A DNA stretch of 64,000 bases from Lactobacillus sp. Sy-1 (GCF_019303535.1 NZ_JACCIU010000001.1:806001-870000); one strand, 5' to 3'; positions 48,430-59,984 are shown, counted from the stretch's first letter. Notes: a model not told the origin generated them from the sequence alone. Numbers and translations are program-made.

Positions 48430-51228
48430 ATGCGAGTAAAGGACACACTTAACTTAGGAAAGACCAAGTTTAAAATGCGTGGAAACTTACCTGTTAAGGA
48501 AGTTGAACGCCAAAATGTATGGGCTGAAAATAAAGTTTATGAACAACGTCAAAAATTAAACGAAGGTAAGCCAACATTTGTCCTTCATGATGGACCTCCA
48601 TATGCAAATGGTGATATTCATATGGGACATGCGATGAACAAAATCTCAAAAGACTTTATTGTTCGTTATAAATCAATGAATGGTTTTAGATCACCATACG
48701 TTCCTGGTTGGGATACCCACGGACTACCAATTGAACAAAAATTAACCCAAGCTGGTTATGATCGTAAAAAGATGAACACTAACGAGTTCAGAAAGTTATG
48801 TCATGACTACGCATTAAAACAAGTTGAACGCCAAAAGGCTGAATTTAAGCGGTTAGGGGTTGGTGGAGAATGGGATAACCCATATCTTACATTAGCACCA
48901 GAATTTGAAGCTGCTGAAATTAGGGTCTTCGGCAAGATGGCAGAAAATGGATTGATTTATCGTGGATTAAAGCCGGTTATCTGGTCATGGTCATCAGAAT
49001 CAGCCCTCGCTGAAGCTGAAGTTGAATATCATGATGTTACTTCGCCATCTGCTTTTTATGGTGAAAAGGTGGTTGATGGCAAGGGCGTCTTAGATGATAA
49101 TACCTACCTTGCTGTCTGGACTACTACTCCATGGACCATTCCAGCTTCCATGGGAATTACCGTTTCCGCTAACTTCGATTATTCAGTTGTTAAACCAGCT
49201 GGAGACGATCGTAAGTTTGTGGTTGCAACCGACTTATTAGCGAAGGATGCTGAAATGTTTGGTTGGGAAGACTACGAAGTGGTTAAGACCCTTAAAGGGA
49301 AGGATCTTGAATACGTTGAAGCAGAGCATCCATTTGATCACAGCCGACGCTTATTAACCATGTTAGGGGACTTCGTTACTTTAGACGCCGGGACTGGATT
49401 AGTTCATACTGCTCCTGGTTTTGGGGATGATGATTACCAAGTTGGTAAAAAGTACGGATTGGATGTTTTCGTGGATGTTGATTCTAAAGGATACCTAACC
49501 AAGGAAGCCGGAAAGGACTTCGAAGGGGTATTTTATGAAGATGCAAACAAGATTTCATTAGATAAGTTAAAAGAATTGAACTTAATGTTGAAGTACATGC
49601 CAATTGAACATAGTTATCCATTTGATTGGCGGACTAAAAAGCCGATTATTTATCGGGCAACTACTCAATGGTTTGCTTCGGTCGATAAGATTAAGGATCA
49701 AATTTTAGCAGCGATTGATGAAGTTAAATTCAAGCCAGATTGGGGTCAAAAACGACTTCATAATATGATTGCTAATCGTAGTGACTGGGTAATCTCTAGA
49801 CAACGGGTTTGGGGAGTTCCCCTTCCAATTTTTTACGCTGAAGATGGGACCCCAATTTTAGATAAACAAACCATCGATCACGTTGCTGATTTGTTTAGCA
49901 AGTATGGTTCGGACGTTTGGTTCGAACGTGAAGCGAAGGACTTGCTGCCTGAAGGATATAAGAATGAACATTCACCAAATGGTAAATTTACCAAGGAAAA
50001 TGACATCATGGATGTTTGGTTTGATTCCGGTTCATCTCACCAAGGGGTGCTTGCAGAACGTTCATACCTTACTTATCCAGCTGATATGTATCTTGAAGGA
50101 TCTGACCAATATCGGGGCTGGTTCAACTCTAGTTTAATTACCAGTGTTGCGGTTTCTGGTCATGCGCCATACAAACAATTAGTTTCACAAGGGTTTACCC
50201 TTGATGGTGAGGGGCACAAGATGAGTAAGTCCCTTGGCAATACAATTGCGCCTGCTGAAGTAATTGAAAAGATGGGAGCCGACATCGTTAGAACCTGGGT
50301 GACTTCTGTTGATACCTCAGCTGATGTGCGGGTTTCAATGGAAAACTTTGTTAAGGTATCTGATAGTTACAAGAAGATTAGAAATACGATTAGATACATG
50401 CTAGCTAACACTAGCGACTTTGACTCAAAGGAAAATACGGTTCCATTTGACAAAATGAGTGCATTGGATCAATTTATGTTCGTTAAATTAAATCGGTTTA
50501 TTGCTGAAATTAAGGATTATTATGACCACTATGACTTCTTAAATATCTACAAGGCGGTCTTAAAGTTTGTTAATACTGATTTATCGGCATTCTACTTGGA
50601 TATTGCAAAGGATATTTTATACATTGATGCAAAGGATAGTGTTTCTAGACGTTCAATGCAAACCGTTATTTATAAGGCGGTCGTTGCTTTGACTAAGCTC
50701 CTTACTCCAGTAATGCCACATACGACTGAAGAAGTTTGGCAATTCTTGAAGGAACCAGAAGAATTTGCTCAATTATCTGAAATGCCGGTTCCAGAACAGG
50801 TTGCGAATGAGGATGCCCTCTTATCACGCTGGAATAAATTTATGGATTTACGTGAAGACGTTTTGAAGTCCCTTGAAAAAGTTCGGGATCAAAAGTTAAT
50901 CGGGAAGGCTTCAGAAGCTAAGTTAACCCTTTATCTAAGCGAAAAGGATCAACAACTACTCCAAGAATTAGATACTAACGTTAAACAAGTTCTATTGGTT
51001 TCACAATTAGATGTTAAAGAATATCAAGAAGCCCCAGCCGATGCTGATAAATATGGTGATGACGTTGCCATTACCGTTGAAAAAGCGGAGGGTAAGGTTT
51101 GTGAACGGTGTCGTTTAACTACTAAGGATGTTGGTTCTGACCCTGACTATCCAGAATTCTGTCAACGTTGTGCTGCAATCGTTAGACAAGAATTCCCTGA
51201 AACTGCTAAAGAAGGATTCACTGAATAA
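48430..51228 (+). CDS. ileS: Isoleucine-tRNA ligase
   Basis: 932 residues, full length. Class I catalytic motifs: HIGH as [12 protein letters not shown] (near 62), KMSKS as [11 protein letters not shown] (near 599), editing domain with TTTPWTIPA (near 237) and the C-terminal zinc site CERCR...CQRC (near 897-919). TAAAGGAG precedes the ATG. Controlled by the upstream T-box; followed by a terminator. Confidence 0.97.
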   Translation: MRVKDTLNLGKTKFKMRGNLPVKEVERQNVWAENKVYEQRQKLNEGKPTFVLHDGPPYANGDIHMGHAMNKISKDFIVRYKSMNGFRSPYVPGWDTHGLPIEQKLTQAGYDRKKMNTNEFRKLCHDYALKQVERQKAEFKRLGVGGEWDNPYLTLAPEFEAAEIRVFGKMAENGLIYRGLKPVIWSWSSESALAEAEVEYHDVTSPSAFYGEKVVDGKGVLDDNTYLAVWTTTPWTIPASMGITVSANFDYSVVKPAGDDRKFVVATDLLAKDAEMFGWEDYEVVKTLKGKDLEYVEAEHPFDHSRRLLTMLGDFVTLDAGTGLVHTAPGFGDDDYQVGKKYGLDVFVDVDSKGYLTKEAGKDFEGVFYEDANKISLDKLKELNLMLKYMPIEHSYPFDWRTKKPIIYRATTQWFASVDKIKDQILAAIDEVKFKPDWGQKRLHNMIANRSDWVISRQRVWGVPLPIFYAEDGTPILDKQTIDHVADLFSKYGSDVWFEREAKDLLPEGYKNEHSPNGKFTKENDIMDVWFDSGSSHQGVLAERSYLTYPADMYLEGSDQYRGWFNSSLITSVAVSGHAPYKQLVSQGFTLDGEGHKMSKSLGNTIAPAEVIEKMGADIVRTWVTSVDTSADVRVSMENFVKVSDSYKKIRNTIRYMLANTSDFDSKENTVPFDKMSALDQFMFVKLNRFIAEIKDYYDHYDFLNIYKAVLKFVNTDLSAFYLDIAKDILYIDAKDSVSRRSMQTVIYKAVVALTKLLTPVMPHTTEEVWQFLKEPEEFAQLSEMPVPEQVANEDALLSRWNKFMDLREDVLKSLEKVRDQKLIGKASEAKLTLYLSEKDQQLLQELDTNVKQVLLVSQLDVKEYQEAPADADKYGDDVAITVEKAEGKVCERCRLTTKDVGSDPDYPEFCQRCAAIVRQEFPETAKEGFTE

Positions 51229-51232
51229 TCAG

Positions 51233-51260
51233 AAAAGCTGGGATAATTCCCAGCTTTTTT
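51233..51260 (+). terminator. Terminator of ileS
   Basis: AAAAGCTGGGA pairs with TCCCAGCTTTTTT around a short AT loop. Confidence 0.92.
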
Positions 51261-51280
51261 ATTGGAAAGGAAATGATAAG

Positions 51281-51490
51281 ATGTTAATTGGAACTGTAAA
51301 GGAATACGATCAAAAACGCGGTTTTGGCTACATTCAAGAGGCTGATAAGCACCAGTTATTTGTTCATTTTTCAGCCATCATTGGTGAAGGATTTAAGACC
51401 CTGACCCCAGGAGAAAAGGTTCAATATGTGGTGGTTGAAGGCCAAAAGGGTCCGCAAGCAGCCAAGGTACAACCAATCGAAGCTAATTAG
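51281..51490 (+). CDS. Cold shock domain protein
   Basis: 69 residues from ATG at 51281, with GGAAAGGAAAT upstream; a longer reading overlapping ileS and its terminator is spurious. The OB-fold RNA-binding motifs RNP1 (KRGFGYIQ, residues 12-19) and RNP2 (LFVHFSAI, near 27-34) are present. Single-stranded nucleic acid chaperone. The start MLIGTVKEYDQ is a little divergent from classic CspA/B, and it lies alone behind ileS. Confidence 0.92.
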   Translation: MLIGTVKEYDQKRGFGYIQEADKHQLFVHFSAIIGEGFKTLTPGEKVQYVVVEGQKGPQAAKVQPIEAN

Positions 51491-51549
51491 ATTGCAAAGT
51501 GAAATAATTATCGCTAAAATTATAGTAATCAGTAAAGTGGGTGATATTA

Positions 51550-52095
51550 GTGGATTTAGAAGAAAAGGTAATTAAAAAGGAACCTAAATACCATGGTTCC
51601 ATTATTGATGTTGAAAAACAAACCGTTCAATTACCGAATGGAAAGCAAGCGAGCCGTGATATTGTTTATCACTCTAAAGCAGTTGCGGCACTGGTAATTA
51701 CTAAGGATAACAAGATGCTAATGGAAACGCAGTGGCGGGCCCCAGTTCAAGAAGTGACCTTAGAAATTCCAGCTGGAAAGGTTGATTCTAGGGACACCGG
51801 TTCTTCTGAAGAGGCAATGGTACGGGAATTAAACGAGGAGGTTCGCTACCATGCTAAGACTTTGAAGCACTTAACTGGTTTTTATACCTCAGTTGGGTTT
51901 TCTGATGAGTACATGGATTTATATTTAGCGACTGATTTAGAACCCGTGACTGATGAATTACCCCGTGATCAAGGTGAATATTTAGGCATCAAGGAATATT
52001 CATTAAGTGAAGCTAAGCAACTATTGGATAGTGGTCAAATTAAGGATGCTAAAACGACAATGGCCATTTTATACTGGGAATTATTAAGTAAGTAG
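51550..52095 (+). CDS. Nudix hydrolase (ADP-ribose pyrophosphatase-like)
   Basis: 181 residues from GTG at 51550; GTG at 51541 is an alternative. The N-terminal beta region (YHGSIIDVEKQTVQLPNG) and core match the NudF-type group. The Nudix box (from residue 74, ending MVRELNEEVRYHAK) keeps the catalytic REL-EE acids, but it has about two extra residues after the first Gly and an Arg where the box normally has its last Gly (EEVRY for EETGY). Activity is probable but not assured. Confidence 0.85.
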   Translation: MDLEEKVIKKEPKYHGSIIDVEKQTVQLPNGKQASRDIVYHSKAVAALVITKDNKMLMETQWRAPVQEVTLEIPAGKVDSRDTGSSEEAMVRELNEEVRYHAKTLKHLTGFYTSVGFSDEYMDLYLATDLEPVTDELPRDQGEYLGIKEYSLSEAKQLLDSGQIKDAKTTMAILYWELLSK

Positions 52096-52410
52096 GTGGA
52101 TTTTATCGGTGATAAGAACCGTTTTGACTCTGATTCAGAATTTGTAACCCGCCAACAATACCGGGCAATGAAGGAACAACAGCAAACGGATCCAAATGAA
52201 TCAGCTAATTTTGATAATCCTGATCCAGTTCCTGAACAGCCACTGAGTCGTAAAAAAATACGTGAGGATAAAATTTGGGAAGATAAAGAAACCAAGCGTC
52301 AAATTGCAGAAAATAAGTCGAAGCGACTTGCAAAGCGATTGGATTTATTAATTTTATTCTTCACGGTTGGAATCATAATTGTTTTATTAGTCTTATTTTT
52401 TGTAAATTAA
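52096..52410 (+). CDS. Conserved single-pass membrane protein
   Basis: 104 residues from GTG at 52096; the ribosome binding site is weak and partly overlaps the end of the Nudix gene, so the start may be slightly later. A highly charged cytoplasmic region (residues 1-80; Q-, D-, E- and K-rich with SRKKIREDKIWEDKETKR) is followed by one C-terminal helix (LLILFFTVGIIIVLLVLFFV). I recognise no function. Tight placement between the Nudix gene and mtnN (13 bases) suggests an operon. Confidence 0.75.
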   Translation: MDFIGDKNRFDSDSEFVTRQQYRAMKEQQQTDPNESANFDNPDPVPEQPLSRKKIREDKIWEDKETKRQIAENKSKRLAKRLDLLILFFTVGIIIVLLVLFFVN

Positions 52411-52423
52411 GGAGCGTTATTAA

Positions 52424-53116
52424 ATGAAATACGGAATTTTATGTGCGATGGATGAAGAAATTAAGAGCCTTCATGACAGTTTGGCAAATGAAACTACTAA
52501 AAACATCAAGGGAATTGACTTTTTTGCCGGAACCATTAATGGTGAATCAGTAGTATTAGTGAAGTCTGGAATTGGGAAGGTTGAAGCTGGAATTACTTCC
52601 GTTCTCCTAGTGACTGAATTTGACGTTGATATTATTATTAATACTGGATCAGCTGCTGGAATTGGGAAGGGATTATCAGTTGGGGATGTCGTGATTTCAA
52701 CTGAAACGGCTTACCATGATGCAGATGCTACTGCCGCTGGATATGAGTTTGGACAGGTTCCTGACCAACCAGCGCGCTTTAAAGCTGACCGTTCGTTTGT
52801 TGATAAGGTAATGGCAGCTGCTGAATCAGTTGGGCTAGAAGCAAAAACTGGTTTGATTGTTTCAGGGGATCAATTCATTGCCAGTCAAAAACAAATTGAC
52901 ACTATCCTAGACCACTTCCCAGATGCCCTTTCAAGTGAAATGGAAGGTGCCGCAGTGGGTCAAGTTGCTAATCAATTCCACATTCCATACGTTGTAATTA
53001 GAGCAATGTCTGATGTTGGGGATGAAAATGCGGACATGAGCTTTAATGAATTCGTGGTTGAAGCTGGGAAACGATCAGCTAAGATGATGTTAAACTTTTT
53101 ACAAAACCAAGATTAA
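52424..53116 (+). CDS. mtnN: 5'-methylthioadenosine/S-adenosylhomocysteine nucleosidase
   Basis: 230 residues. Cleaves MTA and SAH, feeding methyl-cycle salvage and, where luxS exists, AI-2 synthesis. N-terminal MKYGILCAMDEEI with the catalytic acid, GSAAGIGKGLSVGDVVIS (near 75), EMEGAAVGQVA (near 172) and MSDVGDE with the catalytic Asp are all present. AAGGAGCG precedes the ATG. luxS is not in the window. Confidence 0.96.
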   Translation: MKYGILCAMDEEIKSLHDSLANETTKNIKGIDFFAGTINGESVVLVKSGIGKVEAGITSVLLVTEFDVDIIINTGSAAGIGKGLSVGDVVISTETAYHDADATAAGYEFGQVPDQPARFKADRSFVDKVMAAAESVGLEAKTGLIVSGDQFIASQKQIDTILDHFPDALSSEMEGAAVGQVANQFHIPYVVIRAMSDVGDENADMSFNEFVVEAGKRSAKMMLNFLQNQD

Positions 53117-53137
53117 ATTAAAGAAAGCGGGCTAACT

Positions 53138-54292
53138 TTGAACGAGATTTATTTAGATAATGCGGCAACGACACCGATTGCTGCCGAAGTATTGGCCGAT
53201 ATGAACGATAAATTTAAAAACGTATTTGGAAATGCATCCACCCTATACGGACTAGGACGGCAATCACATACGATTTTAGAGGATAGTCGCCACTTGATTG
53301 CCCAAAGCATTAATGCTGATGATAATGAAATTGTTTTCACCAGTGGTGGTTCTGAAAGTGACAATACCGCAATTCTCCAGACTGCTGAATCTAGACAGTC
53401 GTTGGGTAAGCACATCATCACGACTGCAATCGAACATGAAGCGGTTTTAAAGCCACTGCAATATCTAGAGGCCAAGGGGTTTAAAGTGACGTATTTACCA
53501 GTTGATGAGAATGGTAACATTGCGCTTCAGGACTTAAAGGATGCGTTAGATGATGAAACGATTTTAGTTACGATTATGAGTGGTAATAACGAGGTAGGGA
53601 GCAGAATGCCGATTCATGAAATCGGGGAATTACTAAAGAATCATCAAGCTTGGTTTCATACTGATGCTGTCCAAGCCTATGGATTATTGGATATCGATGT
53701 TAAGGCGGATCATATTGACATGTTATCGACTTCCGCTCACAAGATTAATGGTCCTAAGATGATGGGCTTTTTATACCGACAAAAAAATATTAGTTTCCCT
53801 AGTTTTATTAAGGGTGGCGATCAGGAAATGAAGCGCCGTGCGGGGACCGAAAACGTTCCAGGCATTTCCGGGTTTGCAACAGCGGTCTCGTTGATTGATG
53901 CAGATGCAAAAAAGCAGCGGCAGGCAAAGTACTATCATTTTAAGGAAATGATCGTTAATGGATTGCAAGAAAACGGGGTTAATTTCGCAGTCAATGGCCA
54001 AATTGCGCCCGATAATTTAAACCACGTGCTAAACCTTTGGATTAAGGGGATTTCAACCTATGTATTACAAACTAACCTAGATTTAGCAGGAATTGCTGTT
54101 TCAGGGGGTTCCGCATGTACTGCTGGTAGTATTTCACCTTCTCATGTCCTAGTGGCAATGTTCGGGAAACAAAGTCCGCGCATTGGCGAGTCGATTCGAG
54201 TTAGTTTTGGGACCTACACCACCGAAACTGAAATTAATACCTTTATTGATGAAATTACCAAAATTATTAAACGCTTAAGTAAAAATAACTAG
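53138..54292 (+). CDS. Cysteine desulfurase (YrvO/NifS type)
   Basis: 384 residues from TTG at 53138. PLP enzyme that moves sulfur from cysteine to acceptors. PLP Lys202 lies in STSAHKINGPK and the persulfide Cys327 in SGGSACTAGS; HTDAVQAYG and RAGTENVPGI are also intact. The long active-site loop (SACTAGSISPSHVL) is group I-like. By position two genes before mnmA it corresponds to Bacillus YrvO, the dedicated sulfur donor for tRNA 2-thiolation. No iscU or sufU lies nearby. Confidence 0.93.
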   Translation: MNEIYLDNAATTPIAAEVLADMNDKFKNVFGNASTLYGLGRQSHTILEDSRHLIAQSINADDNEIVFTSGGSESDNTAILQTAESRQSLGKHIITTAIEHEAVLKPLQYLEAKGFKVTYLPVDENGNIALQDLKDALDDETILVTIMSGNNEVGSRMPIHEIGELLKNHQAWFHTDAVQAYGLLDIDVKADHIDMLSTSAHKINGPKMMGFLYRQKNISFPSFIKGGDQEMKRRAGTENVPGISGFATAVSLIDADAKKQRQAKYYHFKEMIVNGLQENGVNFAVNGQIAPDNLNHVLNLWIKGISTYVLQTNLDLAGIAVSGGSACTAGSISPSHVLVAMFGKQSPRIGESIRVSFGTYTTETEINTFIDEITKIIKRLSKNN

Positions 54293-54303
54293 GAGGTGGT
54301 TGA

Positions 54304-54642
54304 ATGGCATTTGCAACTGTCGATCAACTAGCGGGTGACGATCGTAAATTTACGGTCAGTCCAGAAATTAAACAATTTACCCTATTAGACATGGGATTTA
54401 AGAAGTTAAATAACGGCAGCTTTGTTTTAAAACAACCACTAAGTGGGGTTAATCCTGCCATTGGATTCACTTTAAAAGTTGGGATTAGTAAGGATTTAAA
54501 GCAGCTCAAGTTAGTCGTAACAGATGCGAAGGGTTTGAGAAAGGTCAATCTCTTTGATGATAAGCATCCGGAAGATGTTGAACAATTGAATTTTCAAATC
54601 CAAAACCTAATTTTAAGAAAGGTATTGGCAATTACGAATTAA
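54304..54642 (+). CDS. DUF1831 domain protein
   Basis: 112 residues. A small soluble protein with DMGFKKLNNGSFVLKQPL and FTLKVGISKDLKQLKLVVTD, matching DUF1831, a family found in lactobacilli beside cysteine desulfurase and mnmA genes. It contains no Cys, so it is not itself a persulfide carrier. TAGGAGGTGG precedes the ATG, 11 bases after the desulfurase stop. Function unknown; context points to tRNA thiolation. Confidence 0.85.
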   Translation: MAFATVDQLAGDDRKFTVSPEIKQFTLLDMGFKKLNNGSFVLKQPLSGVNPAIGFTLKVGISKDLKQLKLVVTDAKGLRKVNLFDDKHPEDVEQLNFQIQNLILRKVLAITN

Positions 54643-54744
54643 TTTGCATTTCTTCCTTTAAGTTAGTAAGATATTAAATACTGGAAATTGCGACCTTCAA
54701 ATCGTGGATTCTCAGAAATCTAAAGAAATGATGGTGATAAATAA

Positions 54745-55872
<1,128 letters not shown>

Positions 55873-55889
55873 ATTACGTCAATTGACGG

Positions 55890-55930
55890 TTAAAACACCA
55901 TGCTAAATAGTATGGTGTTTTAATTTTTTA
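55890..55930 (+). terminator. Terminator of mnmA
   Basis: TTAAAACACCAT pairs perfectly with ATGGTGTTTTAA around GCTAAATAGT, followed by TTTTTT. Confidence 0.9.
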
Positions 55931-55990
55931 TGAATCCAGTTTATAATGAATAGCAGATATTAATTCTATTAGAAATAACGGGGTACAAAA

Positions 55991-56650
55991 ATGAAATTTT
56001 ATTTTATTCGGCATGGTAAAACAGAATGGAACCTAGAAAGTCGTTATCAGGGAGCTGGGGGAGACTCACCACTCTTAAAAACTAGTTATCAAGAAATGGA
56101 TCAACTAGCGGCTTTTTTTAAGGACGTTCAGTTTGAGCACGTGTTTGCGAGTCCGATTAAACGGGCCCGCGTTACAGCAGAAAGAATTCGCAAACAGCTA
56201 AATACAGTCCCACAAATTAGTTTGTGGAACCGGTTAGAAGAATTCCATTTGGGTAAGATGGAAGGCCAAAAATTTACGGATGTTAAAAAGGCATTTCCAG
56301 AGCAATTTACTAATTTTAGAGAACACCCAGAGCGGTATGATAATCACGAAATTGGGGGCGAAAACTTTCAAGAAGTGGTGGCTAGAATGATGCCAGCCAT
56401 TCGCATGATTGCTGAAGACTATCCAAATGATGATCAAAACATAATGATCGTTAGCCATGGGGCTGCTTTGAACGCCCTAATTAATTCCCTCTTGGGTGAA
56501 AAGTTAGCTGATTTACGGAAACGAGGCGGCCTTTCCAACACTAGTACGACGATTTTAGAAACTACTGATCAGGGAAAAACATTCCAGTTATTAAAGTGGA
56601 ATGATACTGAATACCTAGCTAGAAAGTTAGACTCAACCGATACAATTTAA
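55991..56650 (+). CDS. Histidine phosphatase family protein (phosphoglycerate mutase-like)
   Basis: 219 residues. The phosphohistidine motif IRHGKTEWN (residues 6-14), FASPIKRARVTAERI (near 52) and VSHGAALNAL (near 150) define the branch. Unlike glycolytic GpmA it lacks the long insertions, so a phosphatase for sugar phosphates or another small substrate is more likely than a mutase. AACGGGG precedes the ATG. The TPR gene starts 15 bases downstream. Confidence 0.9.
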   Translation: MKFYFIRHGKTEWNLESRYQGAGGDSPLLKTSYQEMDQLAAFFKDVQFEHVFASPIKRARVTAERIRKQLNTVPQISLWNRLEEFHLGKMEGQKFTDVKKAFPEQFTNFREHPERYDNHEIGGENFQEVVARMMPAIRMIAEDYPNDDQNIMIVSHGAALNALINSLLGEKLADLRKRGGLSNTSTTILETTDQGKTFQLLKWNDTEYLARKLDSTDTI

Positions 56651-56665
56651 TTGGAAGTGATAATA

Positions 56666-57385
56666 ATGACAGACGATAAAGATTTACAGAATCAAAGACA
56701 CCAAGCAGAAGTGGCTAAGCAAAGGGAAGCCAAACAAAAAAAGGCTGATGAAACATTGCACCGGCTCGTTCAAGATATTGATGAACATCCCCACGATTAC
56801 CGCACTTACTACGACTTAGGGGCTTTTTTAGTTCAACTGCGAAACTATAATCAAGCTGAAGAGTTATTAATGAAGGCAATGGGGTTATTCGCAGACCGGA
56901 GCAAGAAGGCGAAAAACACTTTGACCTATGGGCTAGGTAACGTTTATTATGCAGCTGGTGAGTATGATAAGGCGATTCAACAATTTAACCAGATTGATGA
57001 TCAAAAATTAAAGTTTGATTCGTATATTATGGTAGCCCAGAGTTACATGTCTAAAAAAAATTATAAGCGTGCGGTAGTATTTGCATTGACAGCACAAGGC
57101 TTACGTCGGCAGGATCCTACAGTTAACCAAATTTTAGGAGCTAGCTTATTAGCCCTTGGTAATTTCAAGGAAGCGGCCCAATTCTTCGATGTGGTGTTAA
57201 AAAATGATTCGAACGATGGGAAGGCTAACTTTGACCGGGGAATCGTTGCAATGGTATTAGGCGAACCATTTGACGAATATTTTGCTAAGGCTAAAAAGTA
57301 CGATCGAGCTTATTTTGACAAGGGGCAAAGTCGCTTGAAGGATATTGAAAAATTCATTCAAATTCAAAAAACCAAGCGTGATTAA
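56666..57385 (+). CDS. Tetratricopeptide repeat protein
   Basis: 239 residues from ATG at 56666, with GGAAGTGA upstream; a TTG 15 bases earlier is less likely. A charged N-terminal helix rich in Lys/Gln/Ala is followed by four to five TPR-like units (YDLGAFLVQLRNYNQAEELL, YGLGNVYYAAGEYDKAIQQF, MVAQSYMSKKNYKRAVVFAL, LGASLLALGNFKEAAQFF). A protein-interaction scaffold; partner unknown. It lies directly before recD2, an order conserved in lactobacilli as far as I recall. Confidence 0.88.
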   Translation: MTDDKDLQNQRHQAEVAKQREAKQKKADETLHRLVQDIDEHPHDYRTYYDLGAFLVQLRNYNQAEELLMKAMGLFADRSKKAKNTLTYGLGNVYYAAGEYDKAIQQFNQIDDQKLKFDSYIMVAQSYMSKKNYKRAVVFALTAQGLRRQDPTVNQILGASLLALGNFKEAAQFFDVVLKNDSNDGKANFDRGIVAMVLGEPFDEYFAKAKKYDRAYFDKGQSRLKDIEKFIQIQKTKRD

Positions 57386-57413
57386 CTAATAATGAATTCA
57401 GGAGGAATTTAGT

Positions 57414-59906
57414 TTGGACCAATCAATGGATTTATTTAACGACGGCAGTTCAGCTAATCCTAAGGATGATAATCAATTATTTGTAATTGGGACCGTTCGG
57501 GCGGTCTTTTTTGAAAATCCAGATAATTTTTATAAAGTGCTATCAGTTCAAATCAAAGAGACGAATTTTGATTGGGATGGGGATGACATCATAGCTGTCG
57601 GGACCTTTGGCGATTTGGATTCGGATACTGAATATCGTTTCGAAGGAAAACTAGTTGATCATTATAAATACGGCGAGCAGTTTAGTGTTGAGCAATATTC
57701 AGGGGCAACCCCCACGACCAGCAAGGGATTAGTTGCGTATCTTGCTAGTGACGACTTCCCAGGGATCGGTGCTAAAACGGCTGAAAAAGTAGTCGACTCA
57801 CTGGGGACTGATTTAATTCCCAAGGTTTTAAACGATCCGAAGATATTGGAACCACTCGGGCTTTCTGATAAGCAACGCGATGCGCTGTTGAACGGAATTC
57901 AAAGCCATAATGGGGTCGAACAAATAATTATTGGCCTAAATGGATTTGGGTTTGGGAGTAACCTAGCTGCTAAGATTTACAACCGGTATAAGGAACGAAC
58001 CCTGACGATAATTCGGGAAAATCCATACCAATTAGTTGAAGATATTAACGGAATTAGCTTTAAGAAAGCGGACCGGATTGCAAGTGAAATGGGCTTTGCT
58101 AATAATTCAGATGGCCGGCTCCGAGCTGGCATTATGACGGCCCTGGACAAGTTAGCAATTAGTAACGGTGGGACCTACACTGATTTGCGGTCACTAGTTA
58201 CTGAAGCGATGGACATTCTTAACGGAAGTAGAAGTGATTCGATCACTGAAGATGAAATTGGGAATCAGATTATTGCGCTGGCGCGTGAAAATAAGATCGT
58301 AGGCGAAGGAGACCGGGTCTATTTAAAGACGCTTTATGATGCTGAATGGGAAATCGCAGAACACCTAAAGCGAATCAATACTGCTGGTGATGACACCCAA
58401 GAACTTGATGATCAAAAACTAACCCAGTTAATTAACAAAATTGGATTTGATAATCGAATCGATTATGATGAGTCACAGGTGAACGCATTAAAAATGGCTA
58501 TGAAGTCCTCCGTATTCCTACTGACCGGGGGCCCTGGAACCGGTAAAACGACGATTATTAAGGGCATTTTATCGCTGTATGCTAAAATCAATGACCTTTC
58601 GTTATCAATTAAGGATTATGACGATCAACCATATCCCTTTTTATTAGCGGCTCCTACTGGACGGGCTGCGAAGCGGATGCGTGAAACCACTGGAGCAGAA
58701 GCTAGTACGATTCATAAGCTGTTAGGGCTTAATATCAATGAAGATACCGAAGATGATGATTTTGGCAGTCGGGAAATTGACGGTAAAATTTTAATTATTG
58801 ATGAAATGTCAATGGTTGATACAACGTTATTTAGGACGTTGGTAAAGGCGATTCCAGACCACATGAAGGTGATTTTAGTGGGGGATCGTGACCAGTTACC
58901 TTCGGTTGGTCCAGGACAAGTATTTAGTGACCTGCTTGAATCACAAACCTTGACCAGTCTGGAATTAAATACGATTCATCGACAGGATGATAAATCCACG
59001 ATAATTGAATTGGCGCACGATATAAAAAATGGTCGGCTACCAGATGACTTTACTATGAATCAATCTGATAGAAGCTTCATTGAATGTACGGCTAGACAGG
59101 TCCAATCGGTAATTCAACAGGTGGTGGGACGCGCTCATACGAAGGGGTTCACAGCGGCTGAAATTCAGGTGTTAGCACCAATGTACAGGGGCCCGATTGG
59201 GGTGAATAATTTAAATAAAATTGTTCAAGAAATCATGAACCCTAAAAAAACGCCGGATCAAAAGGAAGTTGTCTATCGTGATAATAACTACCGGATTGGA
59301 GATAAGGTCCTTCAGTTAGTTAATAGTCCAGAAGACAATGTTTTTAACGGAGATATTGGCCAAATTGTAAGCATCGTTACAAATGAAAAGAACAGTAGTA
59401 ATGACAAGTTGGTAATTGCGTTTGACGATGCGGAAGTGACCTACCAAAGAAAAGATTGGAATCAAATTACATTAGCTTATTGTACAACCATTCATAAGGC
59501 TCAGGGGAGCGAATTTAAGATGGTCCTGTTACCAATTGTTCCCCAGTACACTAGGATGTTAAGGCGAAATTTATTGTATACAGCGATTACCCGGGCATCT
59601 AAATTATTGGTGTTAGCTGGTGACTTGAACTCCTTCAAGCGTTGTGTTCAAGACCAACCACTTCGGCGACGGACTAGTTTAAGGGAGCGACTACTAGCTG
59701 TAATGGAGCAAGAAACGGCTGGGCAACCAGTTACTAAGTCAGCTGCTGATAATCTCGTTGAAACTGATTTGAAAAGTAATTCTAATCCCGATTCTAATGA
59801 TAAATCAGCAAATAAAATAAAATTTTTAACCGCTGAACTATTGGCAACCCATGCAATTGATCCCATGATTGGGATGGAAAACGTTCGCCCAGATCAATTT
59901 AGGTAA
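57414..59906 (+). CDS. recD2: RecD2 DNA helicase
   Basis: 830 residues from TTG at 57414, preceded by GGAGGAAT. The N-terminal extension with helix-hairpin-helix segments (FPGIGAKTAEKVVDSLG, NGISFKKADRIASEMG) separates RecD2 from RecD of RecBCD. The SF1B motor has Walker A GGPGTGKTTIIKG (near 374), Walker B IIDEMSMVD, GDRDQLPSVGPG and motif VI-like YTAITRASK. 5'-3' helicase in repair and replication-fork protection. The last 70 residues are a polar, Asn/Ser-rich tail. Confidence 0.95.
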   Translation: MDQSMDLFNDGSSANPKDDNQLFVIGTVRAVFFENPDNFYKVLSVQIKETNFDWDGDDIIAVGTFGDLDSDTEYRFEGKLVDHYKYGEQFSVEQYSGATPTTSKGLVAYLASDDFPGIGAKTAEKVVDSLGTDLIPKVLNDPKILEPLGLSDKQRDALLNGIQSHNGVEQIIIGLNGFGFGSNLAAKIYNRYKERTLTIIRENPYQLVEDINGISFKKADRIASEMGFANNSDGRLRAGIMTALDKLAISNGGTYTDLRSLVTEAMDILNGSRSDSITEDEIGNQIIALARENKIVGEGDRVYLKTLYDAEWEIAEHLKRINTAGDDTQELDDQKLTQLINKIGFDNRIDYDESQVNALKMAMKSSVFLLTGGPGTGKTTIIKGILSLYAKINDLSLSIKDYDDQPYPFLLAAPTGRAAKRMRETTGAEASTIHKLLGLNINEDTEDDDFGSREIDGKILIIDEMSMVDTTLFRTLVKAIPDHMKVILVGDRDQLPSVGPGQVFSDLLESQTLTSLELNTIHRQDDKSTIIELAHDIKNGRLPDDFTMNQSDRSFIECTARQVQSVIQQVVGRAHTKGFTAAEIQVLAPMYRGPIGVNNLNKIVQEIMNPKKTPDQKEVVYRDNNYRIGDKVLQLVNSPEDNVFNGDIGQIVSIVTNEKNSSNDKLVIAFDDAEVTYQRKDWNQITLAYCTTIHKAQGSEFKMVLLPIVPQYTRMLRRNLLYTAITRASKLLVLAGDLNSFKRCVQDQPLRRRTSLRERLLAVMEQETAGQPVTKSAADNLVETDLKSNSNPDSNDKSANKIKFLTAELLATHAIDPMIGMENVRPDQFR

Positions 59907-59984
59907 TGATTGAAAAATAATTTTGCCTGTTATATCATAATATTGATACATTGTTTACAATAAGTTAGCAAGGGATGAAGATGC

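Noticed and set aside
51128-51280. N-terminal extension of the cold shock protein into ileS
   Set aside because: It would cross the ileS terminator and read the zinc-site codons out of frame; the ATG at 51281 has a good ribosome binding site.
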